From Yoonia sp. F2084L (lineage in GTDB: Bacteria > Pseudomonadota > Alphaproteobacteria > Rhodobacterales > Rhodobacteraceae): a stretch of DNA of 64,000 bases. Positions 1-11,100 of the stretch are shown here, piece by piece. The DNA lies in contig NZ_JALKAH010000005.1 in assembly GCF_023015625.1 (NCBI RefSeq), positions 124,001 to 188,000 on the forward strand, in the 5' to 3' direction. The position numbers and the translations under genes are program-made. The notes under the pieces are model-generated. The model had not been told where the DNA came from. It did no database searches and saw nothing but the letters and a program-made list of their open reading frames with translations. Position 1 is the stretch's first letter. The number at the start of each line of letters is the position of its first letter.

Positions 1-821
<821 letters not shown>

Positions 822-847
822 GGTGTGGCTCCTTCAATTTAGTTGGG

Positions 848-904
848 GCGGCGGGGATAACCCCGCCCTACGGGATGGTGGTAGGGCGGGGTTATCCCCG
901 CCGC
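848..904. repeat. Paired REP-like palindromes (head to head) between fusA and tuf
   Basis: Two 24-bp units, 848-871 and 881-904, are exact reverse complements separated by 9 bp. Read outward from the centre, each begins with a GTAG foot followed by an 18-nt hairpin (GGCGGGG, TTAT loop region, CCCCGCC). Each half can fold alone, or the two can pair into one long stem. The GTAG foot plus short hairpin is the layout known for REP sequences processed by TnpA-REP (RAYT) proteins. The pair could also act as a weak processing or termination structure in the str operon. Confidence 0.8.
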
Positions 905-909
905 ACCGC

Positions 910-3027
910 TTATGCGTATTTCGCTTGGATCTCTTCAGAGATGTTGCTTGGAACCGGCTCGTAGTGGTCAAACTGCATCGAGAAGTTGGCTCTACCGCTC
1001 GACATGGAACGCAACGTGTTGATGTAGCCGAACATGTTCGCCAATGGCACCATTGCGTCGATTGCAATGGCGTTACCGCGTGTGTCCTGACCCTGCACCT
1101 GACCGCGACGTGATGTCAGGTCGCCGATGATACCACCGGTGTGTTCTTCAGGTGTGATCACCTCAACCTTCATGATCGGCTCAAGCAGTTTCGCACCAGC
1201 TTTGCGCATGCCTTCACGCATACACATACGGGCCGCGATTTCGAACGCCATGATGGAGGAGTCAACGTCGTGGAACTTTCCGTCGATCAAAGCCACCTTA
1301 AAGTCGATCACGGGGAAGCCGGCCAAGGGGCCGTTATCCATGACAGACCGGATGCCTTTTTCAACACCGGGGATGTATTCCTTGGGCACCGAACCACCGA
1401 CAACGCGGCTTTCGAATGAGAAACCTTCGCCGGGCTCTGTCGGGGAGATGATCATTTTCACTTCACCGAACTGACCTGAACCACCCGACTGCTTTTTGTG
1501 GGTGTAGGTATGCTCAACCTCGTGGCCGATTGTTTCACGGTATGCCACCTGTGGCGCACCGATGTTGGCTTCAACCTTGAATTCGCGCTTCATGCGGTCG
1601 ACAAGAATGTCGAGGTGCAATTCGCCCATGCCCTTCATGATGGTCTGACCGGATTCAAGGTCAGTCTCAACGCGGAAGGAAGGATCCTCAGCAGACAAAC
1701 GCTGCAAAGCAAGGCCCATCTTTTCCTGATCACCCTTTGTCTTTGGCTCAACGGCGATCTCGATCACAGGATCCGGGAACGTCATTGTTTCAAGAACGAC
1801 AGGCTCTGCAACAGAACACAATGTGTCACCTGTTGTTGTGTCCTTCAGACCACCCAGCGCGATGATGTCGCCGGAAAACGCTTCCGAGATTTCATCACGG
1901 TCGTTGGAGTGCATGATCATCATGCGGCCGACACGTTCTTTTTTGCCTTTGGTGGAGTTCAGGAATGTATCGCCTTTTTCCAGCTTACCCGAATAGATGC
2001 GGGTAAACGTCAGCGAGCCCACAAATGGGTCATTCCAGATTTTGAACGCCAGCGCAGAGAAGGCCATATCATCGTCCGCACGGCGGGCAATGTTACGCAC
2101 TTCGTCTTCGTCGCCGGGCAAGAAGCCCATGTAGTCCACGACGTCAAGCGGGCTTGGCAGATAGTCAACAACTGCGTTCAACAGCGGCTGAACACCTTTG
2201 TTTTTGAACGCAGACCCACCCAGAACAGGAACGAAAGACATGCTGAGCGTCGCTTTGCGGATCATTTCGCGCAGCTTTGCGACGTCAGGCTCGTTACCTT
2301 CAAGGTACGCTTCCATTGCATCGTCGTCTTGCTCAACCGCACCTTCGATCAGCTTTTCGCGCCATTCGTTGGCCAGGTCTTGCAGGCTTTCACGAATAGG
2401 GGCTTTGGTCCAAGACGCACCAAGGTCTTCACCCTGCCACAACCATTCTTCCATAGTGACAAGGTCAACCAGGCCTTCCAGCTCGGTTTCGGCACCAATT
2501 GGGAATGCGATTGGCAATGCGCGTGCGCCAGTGCGGTCTTCGACCATCTCAACACATTTGAAGAAGTCAGCGCCGATTTTATCCATCTTGTTGACGAAAA
2601 CCATGCGCGGCACTTTATAACGGTCAGCCTGACGCCAAACAGTTTCTGTCTGCGGCTCAACACCGGCGTTGGCGTCAAGAACACAGACCGCACCGTCAAG
2701 CACAGCCAAAGAACGCTCAACTTCAATCGTGAAGTCAACGTGGCCGGGTGTGTCGATGATGTTCAGGCGGTGCTTGGGGCCATCAGGCGTCGCACCATCT
2801 TCTGTGCGCTCCCAGAAAGTAGTCGTCGCAGCAGATGTGATCGTAATGCCGCGCTCTTGCTCTTGCTCCATGTGGTCCATGGTCGCCGCGCCGTCGTGGA
2901 CTTCGCCGATGTTATGTTCTTTGCCTGTATAATACAGGATGCGCTCGGAACATGTGGTTTTGCCGGCGTCGATGTGCGCCATGATACCAAAGTTCCGGTA
3001 CAGTTCGAGAGGATACTCGCGTGCCAT
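910..3027 (-). CDS. fusA: Elongation factor G
   Basis: This is the translocation GTPase of the ribosome, 705 residues, full length for the family. The N-terminus carries the GTPase signatures: AHIDAGKTT (P-loop, about residues 17-25), the RGITI switch region, DTPGH and NKMD. The C-terminal domains end normally with the [12 protein letters not shown] tail. The ATG at 3025-3027 gives the standard [20 protein letters not shown] start. It follows rpsG by 15 bp and precedes tuf in the str operon. Nothing in the sequence suggests the fusA2 or mitochondrial-type paralogue. Confidence 0.98.
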   Translation of the reverse strand: MAREYPLELYRNFGIMAHIDAGKTTCSERILYYTGKEHNIGEVHDGAATMDHMEQEQERGITITSAATTTFWERTEDGATPDGPKHRLNIIDTPGHVDFTIEVERSLAVLDGAVCVLDANAGVEPQTETVWRQADRYKVPRMVFVNKMDKIGADFFKCVEMVEDRTGARALPIAFPIGAETELEGLVDLVTMEEWLWQGEDLGASWTKAPIRESLQDLANEWREKLIEGAVEQDDDAMEAYLEGNEPDVAKLREMIRKATLSMSFVPVLGGSAFKNKGVQPLLNAVVDYLPSPLDVVDYMGFLPGDEDEVRNIARRADDDMAFSALAFKIWNDPFVGSLTFTRIYSGKLEKGDTFLNSTKGKKERVGRMMIMHSNDRDEISEAFSGDIIALGGLKDTTTGDTLCSVAEPVVLETMTFPDPVIEIAVEPKTKGDQEKMGLALQRLSAEDPSFRVETDLESGQTIMKGMGELHLDILVDRMKREFKVEANIGAPQVAYRETIGHEVEHTYTHKKQSGGSGQFGEVKMIISPTEPGEGFSFESRVVGGSVPKEYIPGVEKGIRSVMDNGPLAGFPVIDFKVALIDGKFHDVDSSIMAFEIAARMCMREGMRKAGAKLLEPIMKVEVITPEEHTGGIIGDLTSRRGQVQGQDTRGNAIAIDAMVPLANMFGYINTLRSMSSGRANFSMQFDHYEPVPSNISEEIQAKYA

Positions 3028-3042
3028 ATCAGATGCTTCCTA

Positions 3043-3513
<471 letters not shown>

Positions 3514-3525
3514 CTAATCTTTTCC

Positions 3526-3897
3526 TTACTTAGGACGCTTCGCGCCGTATTTCGAACGACGTTGCTTACGGTCTTTGACACCTTGGGTATCAAGTACACC
3601 GCGCAGGATGTGGTAACGCACACCTGGAAGGTCTTTTACACGGCCGCCACGGATCAGAACCACTGAGTGTTCCTGAAGGTTGTGGCTTTCACCGGGGATG
3701 TAAGAGATGACCTCAAAACCGTTTGTCAGGCGCACTTTGGCAACCTTACGCATGGCCGAGTTCGGCTTCTTAGGTGTCGTTGTATAAACGCGTGTGCAAA
3801 CACCGCGTTTTTGTGGGCATCCCTCCATGTGGAGCGACTTGGATCTGGTGACTTTTGGCTGGCGCGGCTTGCGGATCAGCTGCTGAATCGTTGGCAT
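3526..3897 (-). CDS. rpsL: 30S ribosomal protein S12
   Basis: This is the decoding-centre protein of the small subunit, 123 residues. The start at 3895-3897 ([13 protein letters not shown]) is chosen over an in-frame upstream start near 3975 because it gives the family N-terminus. The PKKPNSA and KDLPGVRYH segments carry the lysines whose mutation gives streptomycin resistance elsewhere; both are wild type here. It is the first gene of the str operon. A near-consensus promoter lies about 220 bp upstream, leaving a long untranslated leader of roughly 210 nt. Confidence 0.98.
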   Translation of the reverse strand: MPTIQQLIRKPRQPKVTRSKSLHMEGCPQKRGVCTRVYTTTPKKPNSAMRKVAKVRLTNGFEVISYIPGESHNLQEHSVVLIRGGRVKDLPGVRYHILRGVLDTQGVKDRKQRRSKYGAKRPK

Positions 3898-4116
3898 CGT
3901 TTGATGTTCCCATCTATTCACATGTTGCGTCCGGCAAACGCTGAGTTTCAAAACTGCTTTCACTTCGGAAAGCACAAAAATTCCGCAGTCGAACCCTTAC
4001 CGGAGGTTCGGTGCGGTGAGCTCCAGAGGAACAAAGCAGTAAAAGCGCTCGGTTCTTGGCCACGACGTGGTATAATAACGGGACTATAAGGGTTTCCCCT
4101 CGGCCCGGATGAGCGG
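3898..4116 (-). other. Long untranslated leader of the str operon
   Basis: About 220 bp between the predicted promoter and rpsL hold no convincing gene. The stretch is moderately GC-rich with an A/T-rich patch around 4070-4090 (tataataacgggactata). I see no strong hairpin followed by a T-run. An S7-type or antitermination element could lie here, but nothing specific can be recognised by eye. Confidence 0.4.
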
Positions 4117-4145
4117 CGTATAGGTGGAGTCGGTTGGGCTGTCAA
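4117..4145 (-). promoter_or_regulatory. Sigma-70-type promoter of the rpsL-rpsG-fusA-tuf operon
   Basis: On the minus strand a perfect -35 box TTGACA (4140-4145) is followed after exactly 17 bp by TATACG (4117-4122). Transcription would start near 4110, about 213 nt before the rpsL ATG. This is the strongest promoter match I found in the window, and its position fits the head of the str operon. It shows that the operon no longer depends on read-through from rpoC, from which it is separated by 4.3 kb of accessory genes. Confidence 0.75.
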
Positions 4146-4337
4146 CAGTGCCACAACGCCCACCCCGCGTCTCAGTCGCGCACCTGTTATCTGGCGGCGC
4201 GAAGGCGTCAATAACATCCAACGATATCCTATAGCAATCAGGCTTTATTGCTTAACGAAGCCCCCTTGCCCCATCTGTTGTTGCAAGGCGCAAAAGCCGC
4301 GCCAGCCCTTTGCAACCATCACGATGGAGCCCAAAAC

Positions 4338-4913
4338 ATGAACCGTATCACAGTTAGTATAATCAGCCTCGCCGCCCTTTCGGCCTGCATGAGCGCAAGC
4401 GAGAATGAGCCTTCCGTCACTGCCTCGGATGTGGATCGTGCCTTTGCCGAGGCAGAAGCGATCAGCAGATTGCCTTTGACCAGCACAGCCAACTTGCCCA
4501 CAGGCAGCGTGACCTATCGCGGTCAGTTAGGCGCAAATGTAAGCGGTGATGCCAATGGCAGCATTTTGGGTGACATGGCCATGCGCGTCGATTTTGCAGA
4601 CAATGACATTGATGGCAGTGTCACGAACATTAACCTGATTGATCCCAACGGGGAACCTAACCAACGCTTTGATGGCAGTCTGAACATTGACGGGGTTGAA
4701 AGCAGCGGTCGACTTGATGCCTTTGCATCGGGTCAGATTACCGGTGTGGACAACGACGGGGTTGAGGTCGACAGCCAGATGCTTTTGACGCTTGATGGTG
4801 ACGTCCATGACGGCTTGCGTCGCGGCGATGCAGTCTTTGGGTCAGCCGAAGGGACCGCGCGCGGCGAATTCAATATGGATGTCGATGGCGTCTTCTTCGG
4901 GAGAGCAGACTAA
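4338..4913 (+). CDS. Putative lipoprotein, beta-rich (TbpB-like barrel domain possible)
   Basis: This is a 191-residue predicted lipoprotein starting MNRITVSIISLAALSAC, where LSAC is a good lipobox. The in-frame start at 4248 is rejected because it would bury this signal. The mature part has alternating Gly/Asp-rich beta-strand segments (GSVTYRGQLGANVSG, SGRLDAFASGQITG) and ends GVFFGRAD. This resembles the barrel domain of transferrin-binding-protein-B-like surface lipoproteins (GxFxG-A ending). That assignment is an inference from pattern only; no iron-binding function can be claimed. It sits alone, convergent with the EamA gene, only 2 bp between the stop codons. Confidence 0.7.
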   Translation: MNRITVSIISLAALSACMSASENEPSVTASDVDRAFAEAEAISRLPLTSTANLPTGSVTYRGQLGANVSGDANGSILGDMAMRVDFADNDIDGSVTNINLIDPNGEPNQRFDGSLNIDGVESSGRLDAFASGQITGVDNDGVEVDSQMLLTLDGDVHDGLRRGDAVFGSAEGTARGEFNMDVDGVFFGRAD

Positions 4914-4915
4914 GC

Positions 4916-5818
4916 CTATTTGATACGGTCCGGCATAATCCTGTGCCGGATCTTCAGCTTCGTCTCTCGGTAGAGCGTAAAAAGCCCTGTGACCACAACG
5001 ACAGCACCACCGGCCAAGGCCAACGCGTTGGGCCATTCACCAAAGACGATGACACCAAGGATCAACGCGACCAACAAGCTGGTGTAGCGGAACGGGGCGA
5101 CAAACCCGATTTCACCAAATCGCATCGCATTCGCGGATGCGATGTAAGCAAAGATCATGAATGTCATCGCACCGGCCAACTGCAAGCCGGACGTTCTGGT
5201 AAGCGGCTCCCACGAGGTGAAAAGCGACCCACCCGCCCCCAGTCCCATGACACCAACTGCCGCAATCAACCCCACAAACACAGCTGGCACGTCATGCGAC
5301 ATGCGCCGCATGGCGATATCGCGCATCGTCGCACAGGCGACAGCACCAAGCGCATAAATGCTATAGCTACTGAAATCCGCACCACCTGGCTGAATGATCA
5401 ACAGCACTCCGACAAAGCCAACAAAGATTGCCGTCAGCCTGCGCCAGCCAAGCGCCTCGCCCAAGATCAGCGCCGCAGCAAGGCTGACACTCAGAGGCAG
5501 CACCTGCAAAATCGCACTCACGTTCGCAATGGGCATGTTGAAGAGGGCGGTCAGAAAGAAGAACGTGCCCCCAACCTCGCCCGCCGTGCGCAGCAGCAAA
5601 AGGCCCCAATCGCGTCGCGGAAACCGGAAACGTAGCTGACCCAGCATGCGGCACATGATCGCCAGAAAAATCACCGCACCGACCCCGCGCAAAAAGATCG
5701 CCTGAAACAGCGGGATTTCATCCGACAGTGCCTTCATGAAAGCATCGTTGAACGTATAGGCGCACATCGCGCACACCATGAAAAGTGCGCCGCGGATATT
5801 GTCAGACAGGACCGGCAT
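4916..5818 (-). CDS. EamA/DMT-family transporter
   Basis: This is a 300-residue inner-membrane protein with about ten hydrophobic segments in two EamA repeats, the usual size of drug/metabolite transporters. The first repeat begins GALFMVCAMCAYTFNDAFMKALSDEIPLFQAIFLRGVGA, characteristic of the family. Substrates of such exporters range from amino acids to nucleotide derivatives and cannot be deduced here. It starts at the ATG at 5816-5818 and ends 2 bp from the convergent lipoprotein gene. The UspA gene upstream is separated by 38 bp on the same strand, so co-transcription is possible. Confidence 0.9.
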   Translation of the reverse strand: MPVLSDNIRGALFMVCAMCAYTFNDAFMKALSDEIPLFQAIFLRGVGAVIFLAIMCRMLGQLRFRFPRRDWGLLLLRTAGEVGGTFFFLTALFNMPIANVSAILQVLPLSVSLAAALILGEALGWRRLTAIFVGFVGVLLIIQPGGADFSSYSIYALGAVACATMRDIAMRRMSHDVPAVFVGLIAAVGVMGLGAGGSLFTSWEPLTRTSGLQLAGAMTFMIFAYIASANAMRFGEIGFVAPFRYTSLLVALILGVIVFGEWPNALALAGGAVVVVTGLFTLYRETKLKIRHRIMPDRIK

Positions 5819-5856
5819 GGCGCTGGCGTATCAGCGCCATCCAGACAAAGCCAGCA

Positions 5857-6264
5857 TTAGCGCAGCACATGCACCGCGCATTTGGCATGGCGCACAACCT
5901 TGGCCGCTGTGGACCCCAGAAGGTAATCCTGCATGCCCGGTTGGTGACTGGCCACGATGATCAGGTCCACATCGTTATTGTCGGCATGGGCAAGGATGGT
6001 ACGCGAGGAATGCCCGTCCACTACCACCGCAGATGCGTTATCGACCCCATCAACAAGCGATTGCAGACTTGCCACAACATCGGCCTTCGCAGTCTCAAGG
6101 TGACCGGCGGGCAAATACTCGGTCGCGTATTTCGGCAACTGTTCCATCACATGCAGGCAGGTGATTGTCCCGCCATCGGCGCGGAGCGCCTTGGCGATTT
6201 CCATCGCACCTTGGGCATTGCGGTCAGCTTCGAATGAAACGGGAACGAGGATGTTGTTGTACAT
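5857..6264 (-). CDS. Universal stress protein, UspA family
   Basis: This is a 135-residue single-domain Usp protein. It starts MYNNILVPVSFE, the typical first strand, preceded by AAAGGA nine bases upstream. An in-frame extension to 6471 is discarded because it looks non-coding. The C-terminal segment LIIVASHQPGMQDYLLGSTAAKVVRHAKCAVHVLR holds the G-rich nucleotide-binding loop (Gly-x2-Gly-x8/9-Gly-Ser/Thr), slightly altered (SHQPGMQDYLLGST), so ATP binding is plausible but not certain. It is one of two Usp genes in the window; the other is paired with a sodium/alanine symporter. Confidence 0.92.
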   Translation of the reverse strand: MYNNILVPVSFEADRNAQGAMEIAKALRADGGTITCLHVMEQLPKYATEYLPAGHLETAKADVVASLQSLVDGVDNASAVVVDGHSSRTILAHADNNDVDLIIVASHQPGMQDYLLGSTAAKVVRHAKCAVHVLR

Positions 6265-6409
6265 GATTTGGGTCCTTTGATTATGACCACAGCGTAGCAG
6301 CCCAGCGCACGGATAGCTTTGATCTAGGTCACCCGGATTGCGATGATTTTGACTGTGCGCAGCGGCGCCGTCGGGAAGACGCCATGCCGATGCTTGTTTC
6401 AGATAGGCT

Positions 6410-7273
6410 CTAGCCAATACCAGCCACAAACCGGCTCTGTTTTGAAATTGCGGCAAAGACGAACTCTGCAAAAATGCGTACGCGTTCCAGCCGCCGCAGG
6501 TCTGGATGCTGAAGCAACCACGCCGTCAATGTCGGTTGTGTGAAATGTGGAACCACCCGCTGTAGCCGGTCATCGCGGTCCCCCATCACGCAAGGTAACA
6601 GAGCCATTCCCAAGCCTTCCCGCGCTGCCTGCGCCTGCAACTCAAGATCCGGGATCGTCCAGTCAACAGGCGCGTTTGAAAATGGGGTCGTTGCGATCCG
6701 TTCTTGAAAGCGGACAGTATTCGTCCAACCGATCCAGCCCATCCCTTGCGGATCTGCGGTTCCGCGGGCGCAGAATATCGCGTCATGAAATGGCGGTAAT
6801 CGTCTTCCAACAAGATAATCATCGGGTTCTTCCGAGAACCGAACAGCGATGTCAGCGTCCCGCTTGTTCAGATCTGTAAATCTATTCGTTGATACGATCT
6901 CAATCTCAATCTCGGGGTACTTTGCCCGGAAATCGGCCAAGATGGGAAGCATCAGATATTTCAGGACAGCCGGTGGCGCCGTCAACCTGACCGCGCCTTT
7001 GAGAACAACATCAGCACCTGCCACTTCGCGCTCAACCTCAAGAAAGTCAGCTTCGATTTGCTGCGCCTTGTGAAGAAGCGTTTCCCCCGGCCCTGTGATC
7101 AACAGCCCTTCCGGCGTTCGATCAAAAACCTGTGCGCCCAGCGCGTGTTCTAACGTCTGTAGTCTGCGTAGAACTGTCGAATGGCTGGTCCCCAAACTGA
7201 CTGCCGCCGCACGCGCTGATCGTCCTCGCTCTAACGCCAGGAACACTTTCAAGTCATTCCAATCCAAGGACAT
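6410..7273 (-). CDS. LysR-family transcriptional regulator
   Basis: This is a 287-residue LTTR with an N-terminal winged helix-turn-helix (DWNDLKVFLALERGRSARAAAVSLGTSHSTVLRRLQTLE) and a periplasmic-binding-like effector domain. The ATG at 7271-7273 is preceded by GGAGGA at an ideal distance, so the longer frame to 7351 is rejected. HTH residues TSHSTVLRRL follow the subfamily that recognises inverted repeats close to its own promoter. It is divergent from a DUF2892/SRPBCC gene pair, and the shared intergenic region contains two inverted repeats. It therefore probably regulates that pair and itself. Confidence 0.92.
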   Translation of the reverse strand: MSLDWNDLKVFLALERGRSARAAAVSLGTSHSTVLRRLQTLEHALGAQVFDRTPEGLLITGPGETLLHKAQQIEADFLEVEREVAGADVVLKGAVRLTAPPAVLKYLMLPILADFRAKYPEIEIEIVSTNRFTDLNKRDADIAVRFSEEPDDYLVGRRLPPFHDAIFCARGTADPQGMGWIGWTNTVRFQERIATTPFSNAPVDWTIPDLELQAQAAREGLGMALLPCVMGDRDDRLQRVVPHFTQPTLTAWLLQHPDLRRLERVRIFAEFVFAAISKQSRFVAGIG

Positions 7274-7292
7274 TCTAGTTTCCTCCGGATGC

Positions 7293-7350
7293 GGTCCATT
7301 AATGGACCACAGTATATTCAAAATTGGATCACGCGGACCAATATGATCCA
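7293..7350. promoter_or_regulatory. Candidate LysR operator with two inverted repeats
   Basis: In the 121-bp divergent region a perfect 16-bp palindrome GGTCCATTAATGGACC (7293-7308) is followed by a second dyad. Its arms are TGGATCA (7325-7331) and TGATCCA (7344-7350), and a further GGACCA copy lies between them. Paired recognition and activation sites of this kind are usual for LysR regulators of divergent genes. The assignment to the neighbouring regulator is inferred from position. Confidence 0.55.
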
Positions 7351-7394
7351 TGCCATAACTCTTTCCGGAAATGAACCCAGAAAGGAAACACCAA

Positions 7395-7625
7395 ATGTCA
7401 CTTCTTCAACGTCTCATGACCCGGAATGTCGGCACCATCGACAGAATTGTTCGCGCCGTCCCCGCCCTTATTGTCACCCTTCTTTGGTTCAACGGCACGC
7501 TAACGGGCATTGCTCTTGTGATTAGCGCGGTACTGGCAGTGATGCTCTTACTCACGTCAATCACGGCACGCTGTTCAATCTACGCAATGCTGGGCTTCAG
7601 CACCTGCCCCGTGAACAATTCTTGA
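7395..7625 (+). CDS. DUF2892 small inner-membrane protein
   Basis: This 76-residue protein has the hallmark MTRNVGTIDRIVRAV start segment of DUF2892 (YgaP-type membrane domain), two hydrophobic helices, and the family ending CSIYAMLGFSTCPV with conserved cysteines. The ATG at 7395 is preceded by AAAGGA; an upstream in-frame start at 7371 lacks such support. Members are often found alone or fused to rhodanese domains, and their function is not established. It precedes the SRPBCC gene by 47 bp and is divergent from the LysR gene, suggesting one regulated unit. Confidence 0.88.
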   Translation: MSLLQRLMTRNVGTIDRIVRAVPALIVTLLWFNGTLTGIALVISAVLAVMLLLTSITARCSIYAMLGFSTCPVNNS

Positions 7626-7672
7626 TCACAAAAAGACCTCACTCTCAAAGCTCACCCAAATCAGGATAAAAC

Positions 7673-8101
7673 ATGACCCACCACATTCGCGCGGAACGTA
7701 ACATTCCAATTGGTGCAGATATACTTTGGCAGACCGTCAGCCAAATGACCGAGATGGAAAAATGGTATCCGGGCTTGATCCGGGAAAGCGAAGTTCTGGA
7801 GGCCGATTCAGCGCAACCGCGCAGGACCTGTGTCATGCAAGATGGCGGCATCTTGAAGGAACGGATACTGCTTCGCGATGCGGCGACCCGCACCTTCAGC
7901 TACGCTATTGATGAGCACGGGTTGCCCGCCAGGAACGTCGTCGGGACGATCCGTATCGACGATCTAGGCGACGGGACCAGCCATGTTTCCTGGTCCGCTC
8001 AGCTTGTGCTTGATCCCGGCACAGCTGAAAAGTTCGGGCCAATGGTTCAGGGGATGTATGACAACGGACTTGCGTCGCTGGAGGCACATCACCAAAGCTA
8101 G
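7673..8101 (+). CDS. SRPBCC-fold (polyketide cyclase/START-like) protein
   Basis: This 142-residue protein starts MTHHIRAERNIPIGADILWQTVSQMTEMEKWYPGL. That is the beta-strand, 'W..v.....' and W-P pattern of the SRPBCC ligand-binding superfamily. The C-terminal helix (TAEKFGPMVQGMYDNGLASLEAHH) is also typical. Members bind hydrophobic ligands or act as small cyclases or dehydratases; the ligand here is unknown. It is the second gene of the LysR-linked pair and is followed by a short stem plus T-run at 8110-8127. Confidence 0.8.
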   Translation: MTHHIRAERNIPIGADILWQTVSQMTEMEKWYPGLIRESEVLEADSAQPRRTCVMQDGGILKERILLRDAATRTFSYAIDEHGLPARNVVGTIRIDDLGDGTSHVSWSAQLVLDPGTAEKFGPMVQGMYDNGLASLEAHHQS

Positions 8102-8109
8102 TCGTTCGC

Positions 8110-8127
8110 CCAAAGTTGGGTTTTTTG
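8110..8127 (+). terminator. Possible terminator after the SRPBCC gene
   Basis: A short stem CCCAA/TTGGG followed by six T residues lies immediately after the SRPBCC stop codon. The stem is only five base pairs, so the termination strength is doubtful. Confidence 0.4.
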
Positions 8128-8150
8128 CGAATGCATCGTGGCACCAAACA

Positions 8151-8183
8151 AAAAGGCCCCCGCCAGAAGCGAGGGCCTTTTTC
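8151..8183 (-). terminator. Intrinsic terminator of rpoBC
   Basis: On the minus strand, downstream of rpoC, a stem of roughly nine base pairs (GGCCCTCGC with GGCGGGGGCC, loop TTCT) is followed by a T-run. It marks the end of the rpoB-rpoC transcript. Confidence 0.75.
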
Positions 8184-8199
8184 AATCATTTGACCGATC

Positions 8200-11100
8200 T
8201 TACGTGTCGTTGCTTTCCGGCGTGTCCACAACCAGATCATCCGCAAACACATTCGCGTCAGATGACGTATCCGCCATCTCCATCGGAGCGGCCAAACGTG
8301 CAGCTTCTTCAGCTTCCTCGCGGCGCGCTTCGATCACGACATTGTCGCGGTCAGCGGCCACACGGCGCACCTGCTGTGTCGCGCCACCCGTACCGGCTGG
8401 GATCAGACGGCCCACGATGACGTTCTCTTTCAGGCCAATCAGCTTGTCGCGCTTACCTTGCACGGATGCTTCGGTCAGAACGCGTGTCGTCTCCTGGAAC
8501 GATGCGGCAGAGATGAACGAACGGGTCTGCAACGATGCCTTGGTGATACCCAACAAGATCGGCTCACCCTGCGCGGGGCGGTCGCCCCGTGCAAGTGCCT
8601 TGGCGTTGGCTTCATCAAATTCAGCCTTATCGACGTTTTCGCCTTTCAGCAGAACGGTGTCACCACTGTCCTGAATCTCCCACTTCTGGAGCATCTGACG
8701 TACGATAACTTCGATGTGCTTGTCGTTGATTTTCACGCCCTGCAGGCGGTACACGTCCTGCACTTCGTCGATCATATAGTCGGCAAGCGCCTCGACCCCC
8801 ATAACCGCAAGAATATCGTGCGGGGCTGGGTTGCCGTCCATGATGTAGTCACCCTTCTGGACAAAGTCACCTTCCGCAACCGGGATGTGCTTGCCCTTGG
8901 GCACCATGTATTCGACCTTTACCTCTGCATCATCAGAGGATTCAATCGCGATGCGGCGCTTGTTCTTATAGTCCTTGCCAAAGCGCACGTAGCCATCAAT
9001 TTCGGCGATGATTGCGTGATCCTTCGGACGACGGGCTTCGAACAGTTCGGCCACACGTGGCAGACCACCGGTGATGTCTTTCGTCTTGGCACCCTCACGT
9101 GGGATACGCGCGACAACGTCACCCGCTTTGATCTCTTCCCCGTCTTCGACAGACAGAACGGCGTCCACAGACATCGGATAAGCAACAGGGTTGCCATCCT
9201 CTTTGAGGACAACTTCGCCATCTTTGCCCAGAACGATGATCTTTGGTGCAAGCTCATTGCCCTTGGGTGCCGCGCGCCAGTCAGACACGATGCGCTGGGT
9301 CATACCCGTTGCATCATCTGTGTCTTCACGGACCGCGATACCGTTCACCAGATCAACGTATTTGGCTGTACCGGATGCCTCTGCAATGATCGGCAGGGTG
9401 TATGGATCCCATTCGAACATCTTGTCGCCGCGCAGGATATCCTGACCGTCTTTGACAAAGACCTTGGAACCGTAACCAACCTTGTGGCTGGCAAGCTCGT
9501 TCTCGTCCGCGTCCATGATCGACAGAGTCATGTTACGACCCATGACAACCATTTCGCCAGCGGCATTTTCCAGCAGGTTTTCGTTGTCGAAACGAACTTT
9601 ACCCGGCTGTGATGCCTCCTGGAACGACTGCTGGCCACCTTGGGCAACGCCACCAATGTGGAATGTCCGCATGGTCAGCTGCGTACCAGGCTCACCGATG
9701 GACTGTGCAGCGATAATGCCAACGGCCTCACCGATGTTGACGCGTGTACCGCGGGCAAGGTCACGACCGTAGCACATGGCACAGACGCCATCCTCTGACT
9801 CGCATGTCAGCGGGCTACGGATACGCATTTTGCCAACGCCGGCAACGTCGATCATGTCGGCCTTGCGTTCGTCGATCAGCTCACCAGCTTCGACGATCAC
9901 TTCGTCCGTACCCGGCTTGATGACATCATCAGCAGAGACACGGCCCAGCACACGCTCAGCCAAGGACGACACAACCTCACCATCGTTCACGGCAGCTTCG
10001 GCAGTGATCGCACGCTCAGTTCCGCAATCAACCTCGCGGACGATACAGTCTTGGGCGACATCCACCAGACGACGTGTCAGGTAACCAGAGTTCGCAGTCT
10101 TCAACGCCGTATCCGACAGACCCTTACGGGCACCGTGGGTAGAGTTGAAGTACTCAAGAACGGTCAGACCTTCCTTAAAGTTCGAGATGATTGGCGTCTC
10201 GATGATTTCACCGTTCGGCTTGGCCATCAGGCCGCGCATACCGCCCAGCTGCTTCATCTGTGTGACCGAACCACGCGCACCGGAGTGGGCCATCATGTAA
10301 ACCGAGTTCGGTTCACCCTGAGAGCCGTCTTCCATCGTTGGCGTTGTACCAATCGTGGCCATCATTGCGTCGGTGACTTTGTCGTTGGCCTTTGACCACG
10401 CATCGACAACTTTGTTGTACTTTTCACCCTGCGTAATCAGGCCGTCCATGTACTGCTGTTCAAAGTCTTTGACCAAGTCGCGTGTTTCATCGACCAGTCC
10501 CCACTTGGTGTCCGGCACAACCATGTCGTCTTTACCAAACGAAATGCCCGCCTTGAACGCCTCGCGGAAGCCCATGGTCATGATCTGGTCACAGAAGATG
10601 ACAGATTCTTTCTGACCACAGTAACGGTAGACCGTGTCGATGATCTGCTGCACTTCTTTCTTGCGCAGCAGACGGTTGACCAAGGCAAATGGTGCCTTCG
10701 CATTCAGCGGCAACAACGCACCAAGGCGCAAACGGCCCGGCGTGGTTTCAAAGCGCACCTGCACTTCGTTCCCTTCGTCGTCGATCTGCGTCATGCGCGC
10801 GTTAATCTTGGCGTGTAGGTGTACTTCACCAGCGGTCAAGGCGTGTTCAACTTCTTCGATATCCGAGAAGTTCATGCCCTCGCCCTTCATGCCGTCGCGC
10901 ATGATGGTGGTGTAGTAGAGACCCAAGATCATATCCTGCGAAGGCACGATGATTGGCGCACCGTTGGAGGGCGACAACACATTGTTCGTGGACATCATCA
11001 GAACACGGGCTTCAAGCTGTGCTTCCAGCGAAAGCGGCACGTGAACCGCCATCTGGTCACCGTCGAAGTCGGCGTTAAACGCAGAACACACAAGCGGGTG

